A stretch of DNA of 42,716 nucleotides from Nitrososphaerota archaeon (lineage in GTDB: Archaea > Thermoproteota > Nitrososphaeria > Nitrososphaerales > JACPRH01), in NCBI GenBank assembly GCA_016190055.1, contig JACPRH010000001.1:1-42716 (forward strand), read 5' to 3'. Each line of letters opens with the position of its first letter. The stretch's first letter is position 1. Below, piece by piece: positions 8,183 through 16,908 of this stretch. A program made the translations under genes and the position numbers. The notes beneath the pieces were generated by a model that searched no databases, was not told the DNA's origin, and saw nothing but the letters and a program-made list of their open reading frames with translations.

Positions 8183-8211
8183 GTAGCCTGATTAACTTGT
8201 TTTCAGGCTAC
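8183..8211. terminator. Hairpin between convergent thioredoxin and leuD genes
   Basis: GTAGCCTGA and TCAGGCTAC form a perfect 9-base stem around an 11-base loop. The right arm touches the leuD stop codon. Position between two converging genes suggests a shared terminator. Confidence 0.45.
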
Positions 8212-8717
8212 TACTTATTCTTCTTCGTCGTTTGTTTCTGCTTAAGCTGGTTCAGCAGTCCACCGGACTGAATTATCTCCAGTATGAACGGTGGTAACGG
8301 CTGAGCCTTGAAGACCTTTCCTGATCTGCTGTTCTTTATTGTCCCTTCCTCTAGAGTAACCGAGAGGAGATCGCCGTCTTGAACATCAGCCCATAAGTCG
8401 CTGCACTCCAGCACGGGGAGGCCGATGTTTATCGCGTTCCGGTAGAAGATTCTGGCGAATGATTTTGCGACTACGCATTTCACGTCAGCGTTCTTCAGAG
8501 CAATCGGAGCCTGCTCACGGCTTGATCCTGAGCCGAAGTTCTCTCCGACCACTAGGACTGTGCCGCCGCGGCTCTTCTCAGCGAATTTAGGGTCAATGCC
8601 ATCCATCGCATGTTTCCCCATCTCCTTCTCGTCAGTAATGGTTAGGTATTTTCCGGGGATGATTATGTCGGTGTTGATGTTGTCACCGAATTTTAGTGCT
8701 TTAGAGTTTATTTTCAT
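8211..8717 (-). CDS. leuD: 3-isopropylmalate dehydratase, small subunit
   Basis: With the ATG at 8717 the protein is 168 residues and begins MKINSKALKFGDNINTDIIIPGKYLT, the usual start of archaeal LeuD/HacB-type swivel domains. The conserved NFGSGSSREQAPIALK loop binds substrate. Together with LeuC it isomerises 2-isopropylmalate to 3-isopropylmalate. A GTG at 8729 overlapping the leuC stop would add four residues, but the GAGGTGA sequence upstream of 8717 is a good ribosome-binding site for the ATG. It is the last gene of the ilvB-ilvN-leuA-leuC-leuD operon. The homoaconitase/citraconate-type small subunit is the main alternative; the leuA neighbour argues for leucine synthesis. Confidence 0.9.
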   Translation of the reverse strand: MKINSKALKFGDNINTDIIIPGKYLTITDEKEMGKHAMDGIDPKFAEKSRGGTVLVVGENFGSGSSREQAPIALKNADVKCVVAKSFARIFYRNAINIGLPVLECSDLWADVQDGDLLSVTLEEGTIKNSRSGKVFKAQPLPPFILEIIQSGGLLNQLKQKQTTKKNK

Positions 8718-8725
8718 CTCAACAA

Positions 8726-9982
8726 TCACCTCAGCGTCTCCGGATCTGTGATTCTACCCGTTAATGCAGATGCTGCTGCAACAGCAGGCGAACCGAGGTA
8801 AACCTTTGCCTTTGGATCACCCATTCTCCCGATGAAGTTCCTGTTGGTCGTGCTGAGACAGGTCTCACCTGCAGCTAATACACCTAAGTGGCCACCGTAG
8901 CAGGCGCCGCATGAAGCGGTCGCAATAGCGGCTCCGGCTTCAGCGAAGGTTTGGATGAGCCCCTCATTCATCGCGTCTATGAAGACCTCCTGCGACGCCG
9001 GAACTACGACAAGTCGTGTCCTAGGATTCACCTTCTTACCTCTAATAATGTCGGCGGCAATCTTCAGATCCTCGATTCGACCGTTGGTGCAGGAGCCTAT
9101 GTAGACTTGGTCAAGCTCTACGCCGCTCAGCTCTGAAACCGGCTTGACATTATCCACCGCGTTGGGACATGCTACTTGGGACGGCATACCGGTCACATCG
9201 ACTTGCAGTGTCCGAGCGTACTCTGCGTCAGGGTCGCTGTAGAGTGGAGTGAACGGCTCGCTTGTTTTACTCTTCACATACTCTATTGTTTTCTCATCAG
9301 GCTCGACTATGCCTGCCTTGCCACCTACTTCGATAGTCATGTTGCAGAGCGTTAAACGGCTCGACACGCTTAGCTTCTTCACAGTAGGTCCCTTGAACTC
9401 CAGACCCATGTAGGTGGCTCCGCTGAAACCTATCTCCCTCGCTACTCGCAGAAAGAGATCCTTAGCTCCTACGTACTGTCCAAACTTGCCGTTCACATCT
9501 ATCCTGATGATTTTAGGTACCTTGAACCATAGCTTTCCAGTGATAAAGACGGAGGTCATCTCAGTTGAGCCGATACCGGTTGAAAAGGCACCTAGTCCCC
9601 CATAAGTTACTGTGTGAGAGTCAGCTCCAACAATAACATCTCCAGGCTTCACATTTCCCTTCTCAACCATGACTTGGTGGCATACTCCGCCGCGACCCAC
9701 ATCATAGAAGCCAGGTAGATTCAGATCTCGAGCAAAGCCGCGAACAATTCGGTGCACCTCAGCCGCCTCGGCGGTAGGAGCAGGGATAGTGTGGTCTAAC
9801 ACCACTGTAACCTTCTTCGGATCCCACACCTTCTTCGCACCGGCTTCGTGGAAGTATCGTGCAACAAGGTAGCCGGTGATCTCGTTTATCATTGCATGAT
9901 CGATTTTAGCGTCGACTATCTGTCCGGGTACAACCTCTTTTTCACCGGAGGCGCGACTCAGGATCTTCTCAATCACGTTCAA
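8726..9982 (-). CDS. leuC: 3-isopropylmalate dehydratase, large subunit
   Basis: This 418-residue protein is an aconitase-family large subunit of the archaeal length class. The three cluster cysteines are in GSCTNGRIEDL and SCGACYGGHLG, followed by the family motif STTNRNFIGRMGDP. ADSHTVTYGGLGAFSTGIGSTEM is the substrate-site region. It binds a [4Fe-4S] cluster and acts with LeuD in leucine synthesis. The start is TTG at 9982, preceded by GAAGAG; a 62-base gap separates it from leuA. The stop overlaps the next reading frame, typical of coupled translation. Confidence 0.93.
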   Translation of the reverse strand: MNVIEKILSRASGEKEVVPGQIVDAKIDHAMINEITGYLVARYFHEAGAKKVWDPKKVTVVLDHTIPAPTAEAAEVHRIVRGFARDLNLPGFYDVGRGGVCHQVMVEKGNVKPGDVIVGADSHTVTYGGLGAFSTGIGSTEMTSVFITGKLWFKVPKIIRIDVNGKFGQYVGAKDLFLRVAREIGFSGATYMGLEFKGPTVKKLSVSSRLTLCNMTIEVGGKAGIVEPDEKTIEYVKSKTSEPFTPLYSDPDAEYARTLQVDVTGMPSQVACPNAVDNVKPVSELSGVELDQVYIGSCTNGRIEDLKIAADIIRGKKVNPRTRLVVVPASQEVFIDAMNEGLIQTFAEAGAAIATASCGACYGGHLGVLAAGETCLSTTNRNFIGRMGDPKAKVYLGSPAVAAASALTGRITDPETLR

Positions 9983-10044
9983 TTCTCTTCATCAACCACT
10001 CTTCTTTCTGTGATGGTTATCCGAACCCTCTGACCAGTTGTATT

Positions 10045-11616
10045 TTAACTCTGCACTTGATGAGCCATCTTTCTGCGTTTAAGCAGAACCTTGTTAATTC
10101 CGTCTAGCATCGCCTCTACGCTCGCAACCACAATGTCTTCACCTGCAGCGCTGGCTGACGAGGTGACTCCGTTAGCGTCCTCAACCTTGATCCGCACCTC
10201 GGCAAGCGCATCTGAGCCGCCGGTAATTGCTTCAAGCCTATATTCCTTAAGCCGGATTTCGCCGAAGCTGTCAGTCGCCTTCTGTATAGCCTTCATCGCA
10301 GAGTCAACAGGGCCGACACCGGTTTCAGAAGCTACGAAGCTCTTGTTACCTATAACCACCCTTACTGAGGCGGTGGGCACTACTCTGACGCCGGTCATTA
10401 CGGAGAAGTCCTGTAGGGTAACCATCTTCTCGTCAGGTGCGGTTTGTCCGAGGACGGCGCGGGCAAGAGCTGAGAGGTCGGTTTCGCTGAGCCGCTTTCC
10501 TTTGTCGCCTAGATCTTTTACTCGTTCAACGATATCCTTTAACTGATTCTGGTTAACGTCTATTCCTAGTTCCTTTAGCTGCGCATCGATACCGTGTCCG
10601 CCAGCATGTTTACCGGCCTGTATCCAGCGTTTACGGCCAACTAGCTCCGGCGCCATCGGCTCATAGGTCAGCGGCATCTCTAAAACTCCGTGAGTGTGGA
10701 TACCTGATTCGTGACCGAACGCGTTTTCTCCAACGATTGCTTTATTCGGCTGTATCACTATTCCGGTGATTCTCGATACGAGTCTAGATGTTTCGTATAT
10801 CAGCTCGGTATGTACGCCTGTCTTCCGTCGCTGGAGACAGTAAAGCGCCATAACAAGCTCCTCAAGCGATGCGTTGCCAGCCCGCTCACCTAAACCGTTC
10901 ACTGCAACGTGAGCTGTACGTGCTCCTGCGTTGATACCTGCAAGAGTGTTAGCCACAGCTAAACCGAAGTCGTTGTGGCAGTGCAGGCTGATCGGGACGT
11001 TCTTCACCACGGTTTTAACGTCAGCGACGAGCTGAAACATCTTATCTGGAGTAATGACTCCAACTGTGTCGGGGATGTCTATTCGGTTGGCGCCTGTGTC
11101 GCACACCGCTTTAAACACCTGCTTCAGGTAAGCTGGATCTGTTCTGGTCGCGTCCTCAGCTGAAAACTCCACAGTAACGCCGTGGGATCTACAGTATTCT
11201 ACTGCGTCTATCGCCTTCTCTAAAGCCTGTTCACGCGTCATCTTCAGCTTATGCTTCAGGTGAATATCGGATGTGGCGATGAAGGTATGAATAGAATCAA
11301 CACCGCAGTCCAAGGCGGCATCGATATCTTTTCGGCTGGTACGCGCTAGACCGCAGATTTCGGCGTTGAGACCAGCCTTTGCAATCATCTTCATAGCCTC
11401 GATTTCGCCTTTAGAGGTTATTGGGAAACCAGCCTCGATAATATCTACACCTAGGCGGTCGAGCTGCTTCGCTATCTGGAGCTTATTCTCAGGAGTCAGT
11501 GAGACACCGGGAGTCTGTTCACCGTCACGTAGAGTAGTGTCGAAAATCAGGATGCGTTCGTAATCGACGCTGCCACCGCGTTTACTTTTCTTGTTGTTGC
11601 TGCTACTGCCGCTCAT
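10045..11616 (-). CDS. leuA: 2-isopropylmalate synthase (or closely related citramalate synthase)
   Basis: The 523-residue protein has an N-terminal TIM barrel with FDTTLRDGEQTPGVSLT (metal-binding Asp, catalytic Arg), metal-binding SLHCHNDFGLAVANT, and NGLGERAGNASLEE. A linker is followed by the C-terminal LeuA regulatory domain (from about residue 395), expected to bind the feedback inhibitor. It condenses acetyl-CoA with 2-oxoisovalerate in the first committed step of leucine synthesis. The start ATG overlaps the ilvN stop by four bases. Citramalate synthase has the same architecture and cannot be excluded, but the operon context favours leucine synthesis. Confidence 0.9.
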   Translation of the reverse strand: MSGSSSNNKKSKRGGSVDYERILIFDTTLRDGEQTPGVSLTPENKLQIAKQLDRLGVDIIEAGFPITSKGEIEAMKMIAKAGLNAEICGLARTSRKDIDAALDCGVDSIHTFIATSDIHLKHKLKMTREQALEKAIDAVEYCRSHGVTVEFSAEDATRTDPAYLKQVFKAVCDTGANRIDIPDTVGVITPDKMFQLVADVKTVVKNVPISLHCHNDFGLAVANTLAGINAGARTAHVAVNGLGERAGNASLEELVMALYCLQRRKTGVHTELIYETSRLVSRITGIVIQPNKAIVGENAFGHESGIHTHGVLEMPLTYEPMAPELVGRKRWIQAGKHAGGHGIDAQLKELGIDVNQNQLKDIVERVKDLGDKGKRLSETDLSALARAVLGQTAPDEKMVTLQDFSVMTGVRVVPTASVRVVIGNKSFVASETGVGPVDSAMKAIQKATDSFGEIRLKEYRLEAITGGSDALAEVRIKVEDANGVTSSASAAGEDIVVASVEAMLDGINKVLLKRRKMAHQVQS

Positions 11617-12116
11617 TTCTTTGAGCCTCGTTGAAGCGCCGTTATACCTGTCCGGGCCATTTCTCGGATTCCGTAGCCTTGGACGAGCTGGACGAAGGCG
11701 TCAACCTTATCCGGAGTACCTGTTACCTCAACGATCATTGAGTCCGGGGACACATCTATGATGCGGTTTCTAAAGATGTTGCAGTAGTTTGTGAGCTCTG
11801 TAAGTGATCGGCTGTCCTGTATCTGAATCTTGATTAACGCTAGCTCCCGCTTAACGATATCCGTCTCGTCTAAGACGTTTACCTTGATTACGTCGATCAG
11901 CTTGCTTAGCTGCTTGATTATCTGCTCGGCAGTGTCTTCATCGGCGTAAACAGTGATTGTCATCCGTGATAGCCCGTCCTGCTCAATTGTACCGACGCTG
12001 ATGCTCTCAATGTTGAAGCCGCGTCGCCTAAACATGTTTGCGGTTCTGAATAGGACACCCGGCTTGTTCTCCACAATCGTTGAGAGAGTGTAGAGCTTCT
12101 CGTTCAACCTCATCAA
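11613..12116 (-). CDS. ilvN: Acetolactate synthase, small regulatory subunit
   Basis: This 167-residue protein starts with an ACT domain (LYTLSTIVENKPGVLFRTANMFRRRGFNIESISVG), the binding site for valine in this family. A second alpha/beta C-terminal domain follows (ELTNYCNIFRNRIIDVSPDSMIVEVTGTPDKVDAF). It binds IlvB, raises its activity and makes it sensitive to feedback inhibition. It overlaps ilvB upstream and leuA downstream by four bases each (ATGA), a sign of tight translational coupling. The length is normal. Confidence 0.95.
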   Translation of the reverse strand: MMRLNEKLYTLSTIVENKPGVLFRTANMFRRRGFNIESISVGTIEQDGLSRMTITVYADEDTAEQIIKQLSKLIDVIKVNVLDETDIVKRELALIKIQIQDSRSLTELTNYCNIFRNRIIDVSPDSMIVEVTGTPDKVDAFVQLVQGYGIREMARTGITALQRGSKK

Positions 12117-13804
12117 ACACCCTCCGCACCGTACAATACGTCCTTAAGCCCACGTCCCGGTGGAACGAATGGGAAAACATCCTCTTCAGACGCAACCGGG
12201 CAGTCGATAACCGTCGCTACCTCGCTCTTGATAGCCTCTTTGAAGACCTTCCCGAACTCATCTATAGATTGAGCCCTGAAGCCCTGCGCACCATAGGCTT
12301 CAGCCAGCTTAACAAAGTCCGGTGAGCCGCTTAGTTTAACAGCGGAATACCTCTTGTCGTGGAAGAGTCGCTGCCACTGTTCAACCATTCCTAGTGAAGA
12401 GTTGTTCAGTATGACAACAGTTACTGGGATATGCTCATCAACACATACTGCCAAAGAGTTCTCGGTCATTCTGAAGCTACCGTCACCAGCTAGATCTACA
12501 ACCGGAACATCTGGCTTCGCTACCTTCGCTCCAACAGCGGCGGGGAAGCCGAAGCCCATAGTTCCCAGTCCCGTCGAGGTGATCCACGTGCGGGGCTCGA
12601 TGACCTTGTAGTAGAGCTCGCCCCACATCTGATTCTTACCTACTTCGGTAGTGAGGATGCCGTTAGATGGCAGTATCTCCCGTATCTTCTCAACGATCTG
12701 CGGCTGGTAACCTTTTGATTCACCGAAGCTACCGTTCTGGAACTGCTCCTTAACCTCCTCTACCCGTTTAGACCAGGCGGTCTCCTCACGCTTAGCAAGC
12801 TTCCGTTTGATGGCTGCAAGTAGCTCGTTTAAGGCGATCCCTACGTCTGCCACTATCGGCAGATTGGGCTTCTTGTTCTTCCCGAGCTCCGCCGGATCGA
12901 TGTCGATATGGATGATGCTTGCGTCTTGGCAGAACTCGTCGAACCTTCCGGTCGAGCGGTCGGAGAACCTGACGCCTACAGCTAGGAGGCAGTCGGTCTC
13001 GCAGACCATCTTATTGGCCTCTGGTCTACCGTGCATACCGATTGGGCCAAGTGACAGTGGATGGTTTTCAGGGAAACTTCCTTTCCCGATGAGACTGGTT
13101 ACCACCGGCGCTAGAAGGAGCTCGGCGATTGCTCGCAGCTGAGGGGCCGCATTCGCTATGATAACGCCTCCACCTGACCATATTATTGGCTTGTCAGCGT
13201 TTAGCAGCAGATCTGCTGCGCGTTCGATCTGGAGCGGGTGAGGTTTAATGTGTGGTTTGTAGCCTCTAATCTCCACTTTATCGGGGATGCTGATGTCTGA
13301 AACACCGGTCTGAACATCCCTAGGAATATCGATTAGCACCGGTCCCGGTCTGCCGGTGGAGGCGATTAGAAACGCCTTCTTAATAGCCTCAGGAATCTCG
13401 TTTGGCTCCATCGGCTGTAAAGTGTACTTTGTAATTGGGGTGACGATGCCGATTGTATCGCACTCCTGAAAAGCGTCTTTACCGATGAAGGGCTTTGCGA
13501 CCTGTCCTGTGATCGCTACAATTGGTGACGAATCCGCATAAGCCGTCGCGATCCCGGTTACGAGGTTTGTGGCACCGGGGCCTGAGGTTGCCATGCAAAC
13601 ACCGGGGTGGCCGCTTGCTCGAGCATAGCCGTCGGCCATGTGTGCGGCGCACTGCTCATGCCTCGCGAGGATATGTCGAATCTCACTATCGTAAAGCGCG
13701 TCGTAAACAGGCATAATTTGTCCTCCGGGGATGCCGAAAATCGCTCTGACCCCTTCGCTCCAAAGGCCCTGAACTAGGGCTTGGCTTCCAGACATTTTTA
13801 CCAT
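12113..13804 (-). CDS. ilvB: Acetolactate synthase, large catalytic subunit
   Basis: The 563-residue protein has the three domains of ThDP enzymes. The catalytic Glu is in ARHEQCAAHMADGYARASG near residue 47, the middle FAD-binding-type domain is central, and the ThDP motif is DGSFRMTENSLAV...NNSSLGMVEQWQ near residues 430-470. The acetolactate synthase signature PGPVLIDIPRDVQ is present. It joins two pyruvates, or pyruvate with 2-oxobutyrate, to start valine, leucine and isoleucine synthesis. It is the first gene of the operon; a TATA-like element lies about 73 bases upstream. IlvC, the next enzyme, is not in the window. Confidence 0.95.
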   Translation of the reverse strand: MVKMSGSQALVQGLWSEGVRAIFGIPGGQIMPVYDALYDSEIRHILARHEQCAAHMADGYARASGHPGVCMATSGPGATNLVTGIATAYADSSPIVAITGQVAKPFIGKDAFQECDTIGIVTPITKYTLQPMEPNEIPEAIKKAFLIASTGRPGPVLIDIPRDVQTGVSDISIPDKVEIRGYKPHIKPHPLQIERAADLLLNADKPIIWSGGGVIIANAAPQLRAIAELLLAPVVTSLIGKGSFPENHPLSLGPIGMHGRPEANKMVCETDCLLAVGVRFSDRSTGRFDEFCQDASIIHIDIDPAELGKNKKPNLPIVADVGIALNELLAAIKRKLAKREETAWSKRVEEVKEQFQNGSFGESKGYQPQIVEKIREILPSNGILTTEVGKNQMWGELYYKVIEPRTWITSTGLGTMGFGFPAAVGAKVAKPDVPVVDLAGDGSFRMTENSLAVCVDEHIPVTVVILNNSSLGMVEQWQRLFHDKRYSAVKLSGSPDFVKLAEAYGAQGFRAQSIDEFGKVFKEAIKSEVATVIDCPVASEEDVFPFVPPGRGLKDVLYGAEGV

Positions 13805-13871
13805 ATTGTTATTCTAACCTCTCACCCGGATTGTTACACCCACATACGTCTTTTGTTGGCGGCGCGCGTGG

Positions 13872-13882
13872 GCTTATAAAAG
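13872..13882 (-). promoter_or_regulatory. TATA-like promoter of the ilvB-leuD operon
   Basis: On the minus strand this reads CTTTTATAAGC. It would place transcription start near 13850, giving a leader of about 45 bases before the ilvB ATG at 13804, with GAGAGG in it. No attenuator peptide is visible. Confidence 0.55.
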
Positions 13883-14083
13883 CACCACTAGAGGCAACAC
13901 GTTGAGGACTAGAAGTACTACTTGTACCGATAGTCTTCGACCGGTTTCGGCGCCGCCTCTCATTTCAAGGACAGTCACGCCTCACCGCGTTAATAAGCTT
14001 TGTGCATTCGGATTCCGTCGAACCGATGAGATATACCATACGCTTTGTTAAAGCTCTGATAATTTAATCGAAACCTATCAGGA

Positions 14084-14455
14084 CTACTCTATTCCCATTT
14101 TCGTAGTTTGCCTAACAAGGCCGAATATTACCAGAGCTACGATCAGAAAAGTTAGCAGCGCACCGAAGAAATGCCCGACACGAAAGGGCCCAACCATGAG
14201 CGCATCCCAAGCAGTTCCCGGCAGAAACAAGGAGATTATAGGCATAATCAGATCAGCTACGAGCGCCTGTACTAAAGCACCCAAGTAAAGACCCAATATG
14301 AAGGCAACAGCCAACCCTAGGATTTTGTACTTCACAATAAAGGCTCTGAACTCATTCATCATTCCATGTGGAGGCGGTGCAGGTGGCGCAGGCTTTGGCT
14401 CTAGCAATTCCCTAATCCGGCGCAGCTCGTCCAGCATCTGATCCTCTTTCGGCAT
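14084..14455 (-). CDS. mscL: Large-conductance mechanosensitive channel (MscL family)
   Basis: The 123-residue protein has a charged N-terminal helix (EDQMLDELRRIRELLEP), a Pro-rich linker, and then the MscL pattern: FRAFIVKYKILGLAVAFILGLYLGALVQALVADLIMPIISLFLPG for helix 1 and the loop start, followed by VGHFFGALLTFLIVALVIFGLVRQT for helix 2. The first helix of bacterial MscL has the same LAVAFILG and ADLIMP elements. It opens under membrane tension to release solutes. The ~30-residue N-terminal addition before the channel domain is unusual for bacterial MscL. It appears to be a single gene. Confidence 0.82.
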   Translation of the reverse strand: MPKEDQMLDELRRIRELLEPKPAPPAPPPHGMMNEFRAFIVKYKILGLAVAFILGLYLGALVQALVADLIMPIISLFLPGTAWDALMVGPFRVGHFFGALLTFLIVALVIFGLVRQTTKMGIE

Positions 14456-15057
14456 ATGAATAGCAATTGCATCGGCACTAATAAATATTAATTTTGGCGA
14501 AAACCTTGAGCATCATTGTCATAATGTGCATCGTTTAGAGCCAACATCCAACAAGCTCTGTTTCATCTCAGCGGCCACATATACCATGTATATTGCGTGA
14601 AAATCGATAATGAGGCAGACCCTAAAAAAGGGGCAATATCTTATTTTAAGATCCGTATTGAATCTAACGCTTGTCAGATGCTGGTCGAATTGGACTATTG
14701 CAAGGATGCTAGCCTAACCGGCAAGTAGAGTTCCATCTAGTCAAGGTTCTGGATAACAATCGCGGTAACAACGCTTCTAAGATGCCTTGTAGCTTCAATG
14801 TAGAAGCAGTCATTGCCAGAACGATGAAGCACTCAATATTTATACATTAATCTCATTATTACCTTTTTTCGCAAAACTAAACCCAATTAACGATAGATAT
14901 TGTTATATATTACAAACGTTTCCTAACTAAGGGAATATAATGTTAGTGTTGCTTTCTTCTGGAAATATATGTGACGAGCTAAAGGTCTTTCACTTTGAGA
15001 AAGACATCCACCAGCTAACATTCACCCAGCCATTAGAGAGAGAGGCCACTCACCTAC
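14456..15057. other. 600-base gap; only weak small reading frames
   Basis: I see no stable RNA, repeat or recognisable gene. An open stretch ending at a TAG at 14726-14728, with a GTG at 14597, encodes about 43 residues with no known pattern and is not called. A better candidate, 14940-15065, is listed separately. AT-rich TATA-like sites lie near 14902-14911 and 14962-14970. Confidence 0.45.
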
Positions 15058-15065
15058 TTGCCTAG
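14940..15065 (+). CDS. Possible 41-residue ORF overlapping the next gene start
   Basis: ATG at 14940 opens a 41-residue frame (starting MLVLLSSGNICDELKVFHF) that ends at TAG 15063-15065, eight bases inside the next gene. A TATA-like TTATATATTA at 14902-14911 would start transcription close to the ATG, the common layout in this window. It could be a small translated leader coupled to the zinc-ribbon gene or chance. No family is recognised. Confidence 0.25.
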   Translation: MLVLLSSGNICDELKVFHFEKDIHQLTFTQPLEREATHLLA

Positions 15066-16200
15066 ATACGCCTGCCCAAACTGTAAAAACGAGTACTTGC
15101 TATCCAACGAAGAGTACCGAAGCAACCGCTTCTGCCGCAACTGCAAAACAAAGCTAACAATGCAGCGAGAACAACAACCCCACCGACCTTGCCAGATACA
15201 AAAGCCTGATGAGAAGGACAGCGGCGATAGTGTACGCAAGAAGGAGGAGAAAAAATTTGAACGAGACAAGCAGCAATCCTACAAACCTAGAGTCCCGCCG
15301 GCCCCACTCAGAGGCCCAGTAGCGGTGACTGAAGATGTTGAGAAAGCCACAAAGATCGCCAGCACCCTATATGATCAGTTCAGCCGTAGAACTGGTTTCT
15401 TTGAAGGCTATGAATCGCTTGTATACGTTATCAGCAGCCCGGCAGCAGCAGGCGCTGCTGACCCGGGTTCCAACCAACTTGCCCTGTACCTTACGTATGT
15501 TGTAGCCACGATTGATTATCAGACCGACGTTGACCGGCTTTTGGAGCAGGCTAAAGTAGAGTATCAGCGTAATCCGGAGATGTTTACTCCTGAAGGAGTC
15601 ATCAAGTCTTATCCCAATATTTTGGAGCGGTTTGTCAGAAGTCTTGGATCAGGGTATCCGTCGAACGGGGCTTGGGCGTGGAAAAAAATCTCCGAGATAC
15701 TCCTAAGAGATTATCAGGGAACACCTCTCAACCTGACCAAGGACCCGGTAACAGTCAGCACCCTCAGACAAAAGATAGCTAGGTTTCCCCATCTAAAGCG
15801 GCGCAAGCTCTCAAACTTCTACATTCGATTAATGTTCGAGAAAGGCTTCTTCAAAATAGTTGATCCCGTGAATATCCCAGTTGTTCCAGATATTCAGATA
15901 GGCCGACTCTCATTCTACACCGGCGTGTTAAAGACGAATGCAGAGGAGGATAATACTGATCAGCAACAGTGGCAGGTAGTTTTCGTTGGAAACGACCCTG
16001 TTAGATCACACATCGAGCATGTCTGGAGCGAAGCCGCCAAGCCATTAGGAGTACCGGCCGCTTATCTTGATGAAGCGTTATGGCTCATCGGTTCCGAGCT
16101 ATGCACCTCTAGAGATTGCTCAAACTGTCCTCTAGAAGCTCTTTGTAGCAAGAACACCTCGATCACCTTTTCAGGAGACTCCTACCGGTCAAGACGCTGA
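15058..16200 (+). CDS. Zinc-ribbon protein with a C-terminal cysteine cluster like HhH-GPD DNA glycosylases
   Basis: The 380-residue protein begins with a zinc ribbon (Cys 6, 9, 26, 29), then a charged Lys/Gln linker to about residue 85. The remainder is globular and mostly helical. Near its end PVVPDIQIGRLSFYTGVL resembles the catalytic-Asp helix region of endonuclease III-type glycosylases (VDTHVxR), and LWLIGSELC leads into a four-cysteine cluster (Cys 349, 354, 357, 363; CX4CX2CX5C) close to the CX6CX2CX5C [4Fe-4S] loop of that family. I infer a divergent helix-hairpin-helix DNA-repair-like protein; a canonical hairpin is not clear. The start is TTG at 15058. No neighbour suggests the substrate. 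Confidence 0.6.
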   Translation: MPRYACPNCKNEYLLSNEEYRSNRFCRNCKTKLTMQREQQPHRPCQIQKPDEKDSGDSVRKKEEKKFERDKQQSYKPRVPPAPLRGPVAVTEDVEKATKIASTLYDQFSRRTGFFEGYESLVYVISSPAAAGAADPGSNQLALYLTYVVATIDYQTDVDRLLEQAKVEYQRNPEMFTPEGVIKSYPNILERFVRSLGSGYPSNGAWAWKKISEILLRDYQGTPLNLTKDPVTVSTLRQKIARFPHLKRRKLSNFYIRLMFEKGFFKIVDPVNIPVVPDIQIGRLSFYTGVLKTNAEEDNTDQQQWQVVFVGNDPVRSHIEHVWSEAAKPLGVPAAYLDEALWLIGSELCTSRDCSNCPLEALCSKNTSITFSGDSYRSRR

Positions 16201-16908
16201 TTAATTAGGTAGAACCAGTCGAATATACAACGAATCAGGTGCGAATAACTGTACGCTTAATGTTATAGGTTAATCCTTTGATGAAATTGTCTTCATACTC
16301 GCGCTTGATGACTTGAAAAACCGGCGAAGTTTTGCGTAGGACTAGTTCAAAGAGTAGGACTCTGGTCTAACCAGTTGCGCTAGATTCGACTAGGAGTTTA
16401 CCTTCTCTTTCTTAGAATGACTACCTGCCAATACCGCAGCTATGAATGCGGCATCTATTGCCCAAGCTTAGATAGAGGTTGCTGAGATTGTTTCGGATGA
16501 TGTTGTTGTTACGGTTGTCAGCGGCGTTTTGGCTTGGGTTGAAGTCTTGGTGGACACAGCAGTACTGGTAACTGTAACAGTGCTGGTGACCGTTAGGCAT
16601 AGTCGTTGCAGCGGTGGTTCTAGCAGTGATTACATTCTCTCGTATTTTGAGCAGTGTGATAACATATCATAGGCCGCTACATCAACTACTGACTGTGATA
16701 ATCATTAACGAGACCGCCAGCAAGGTCCTTCGCTCAACCATCCAATGATAATGGATCAATGTTAGAGACTTACGGTCAAAGATTTCAATTACTGTAAAGC
16801 TATTTAGGTATTTCTGGAACAAAATCGCTAAAAATGTATTAAATCATTGACTTTTCCATAGGTGTTTATATCATCCTCACTACAATCTTACCCGAAGATG
16901 AAATAGTC
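16201..16908. other. 700-base gap with a decayed surface-protein gene
   Basis: No intact gene is visible. Positions 16390-16640 hold the remnant listed separately. The rest shows no RNA gene or repeat. A TATA-like GTTTATATC at about 16864-16872 is the likely promoter of the large glycosidase gene that follows. Confidence 0.5.
16390..16640 (-). pseudogene. Remnant of a surface protein C terminus (Thr-rich stalk and membrane anchor)
   Basis: On the minus strand one frame reads ITARTTAATT, then after a frameshift near 16600 LTVTSTVTVTSTAVSTKTST and on through PLTTVTTTSSETISATSI to a TAA at 16468-16470. The same frame continues as AWAIDAAFIAAVLAGSHSKKEKVNS to a TAG at 16390-16392. A Thr/Val-rich stalk, a hydrophobic stretch and a Lys-rich tail are exactly the C-terminal layout of the intact protein at 22844-23608. 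I read it as the decayed end of a similar anchored protein; the upstream domain is gone. Low-complexity sequence makes this less certain. Confidence 0.45.

Noticed and set aside
14597-14728. A 43-codon frame starting at GTG in the long gap after mscL.
   Set aside because: No promoter spacing, ribosome site or recognisable pattern; it is within what chance allows.
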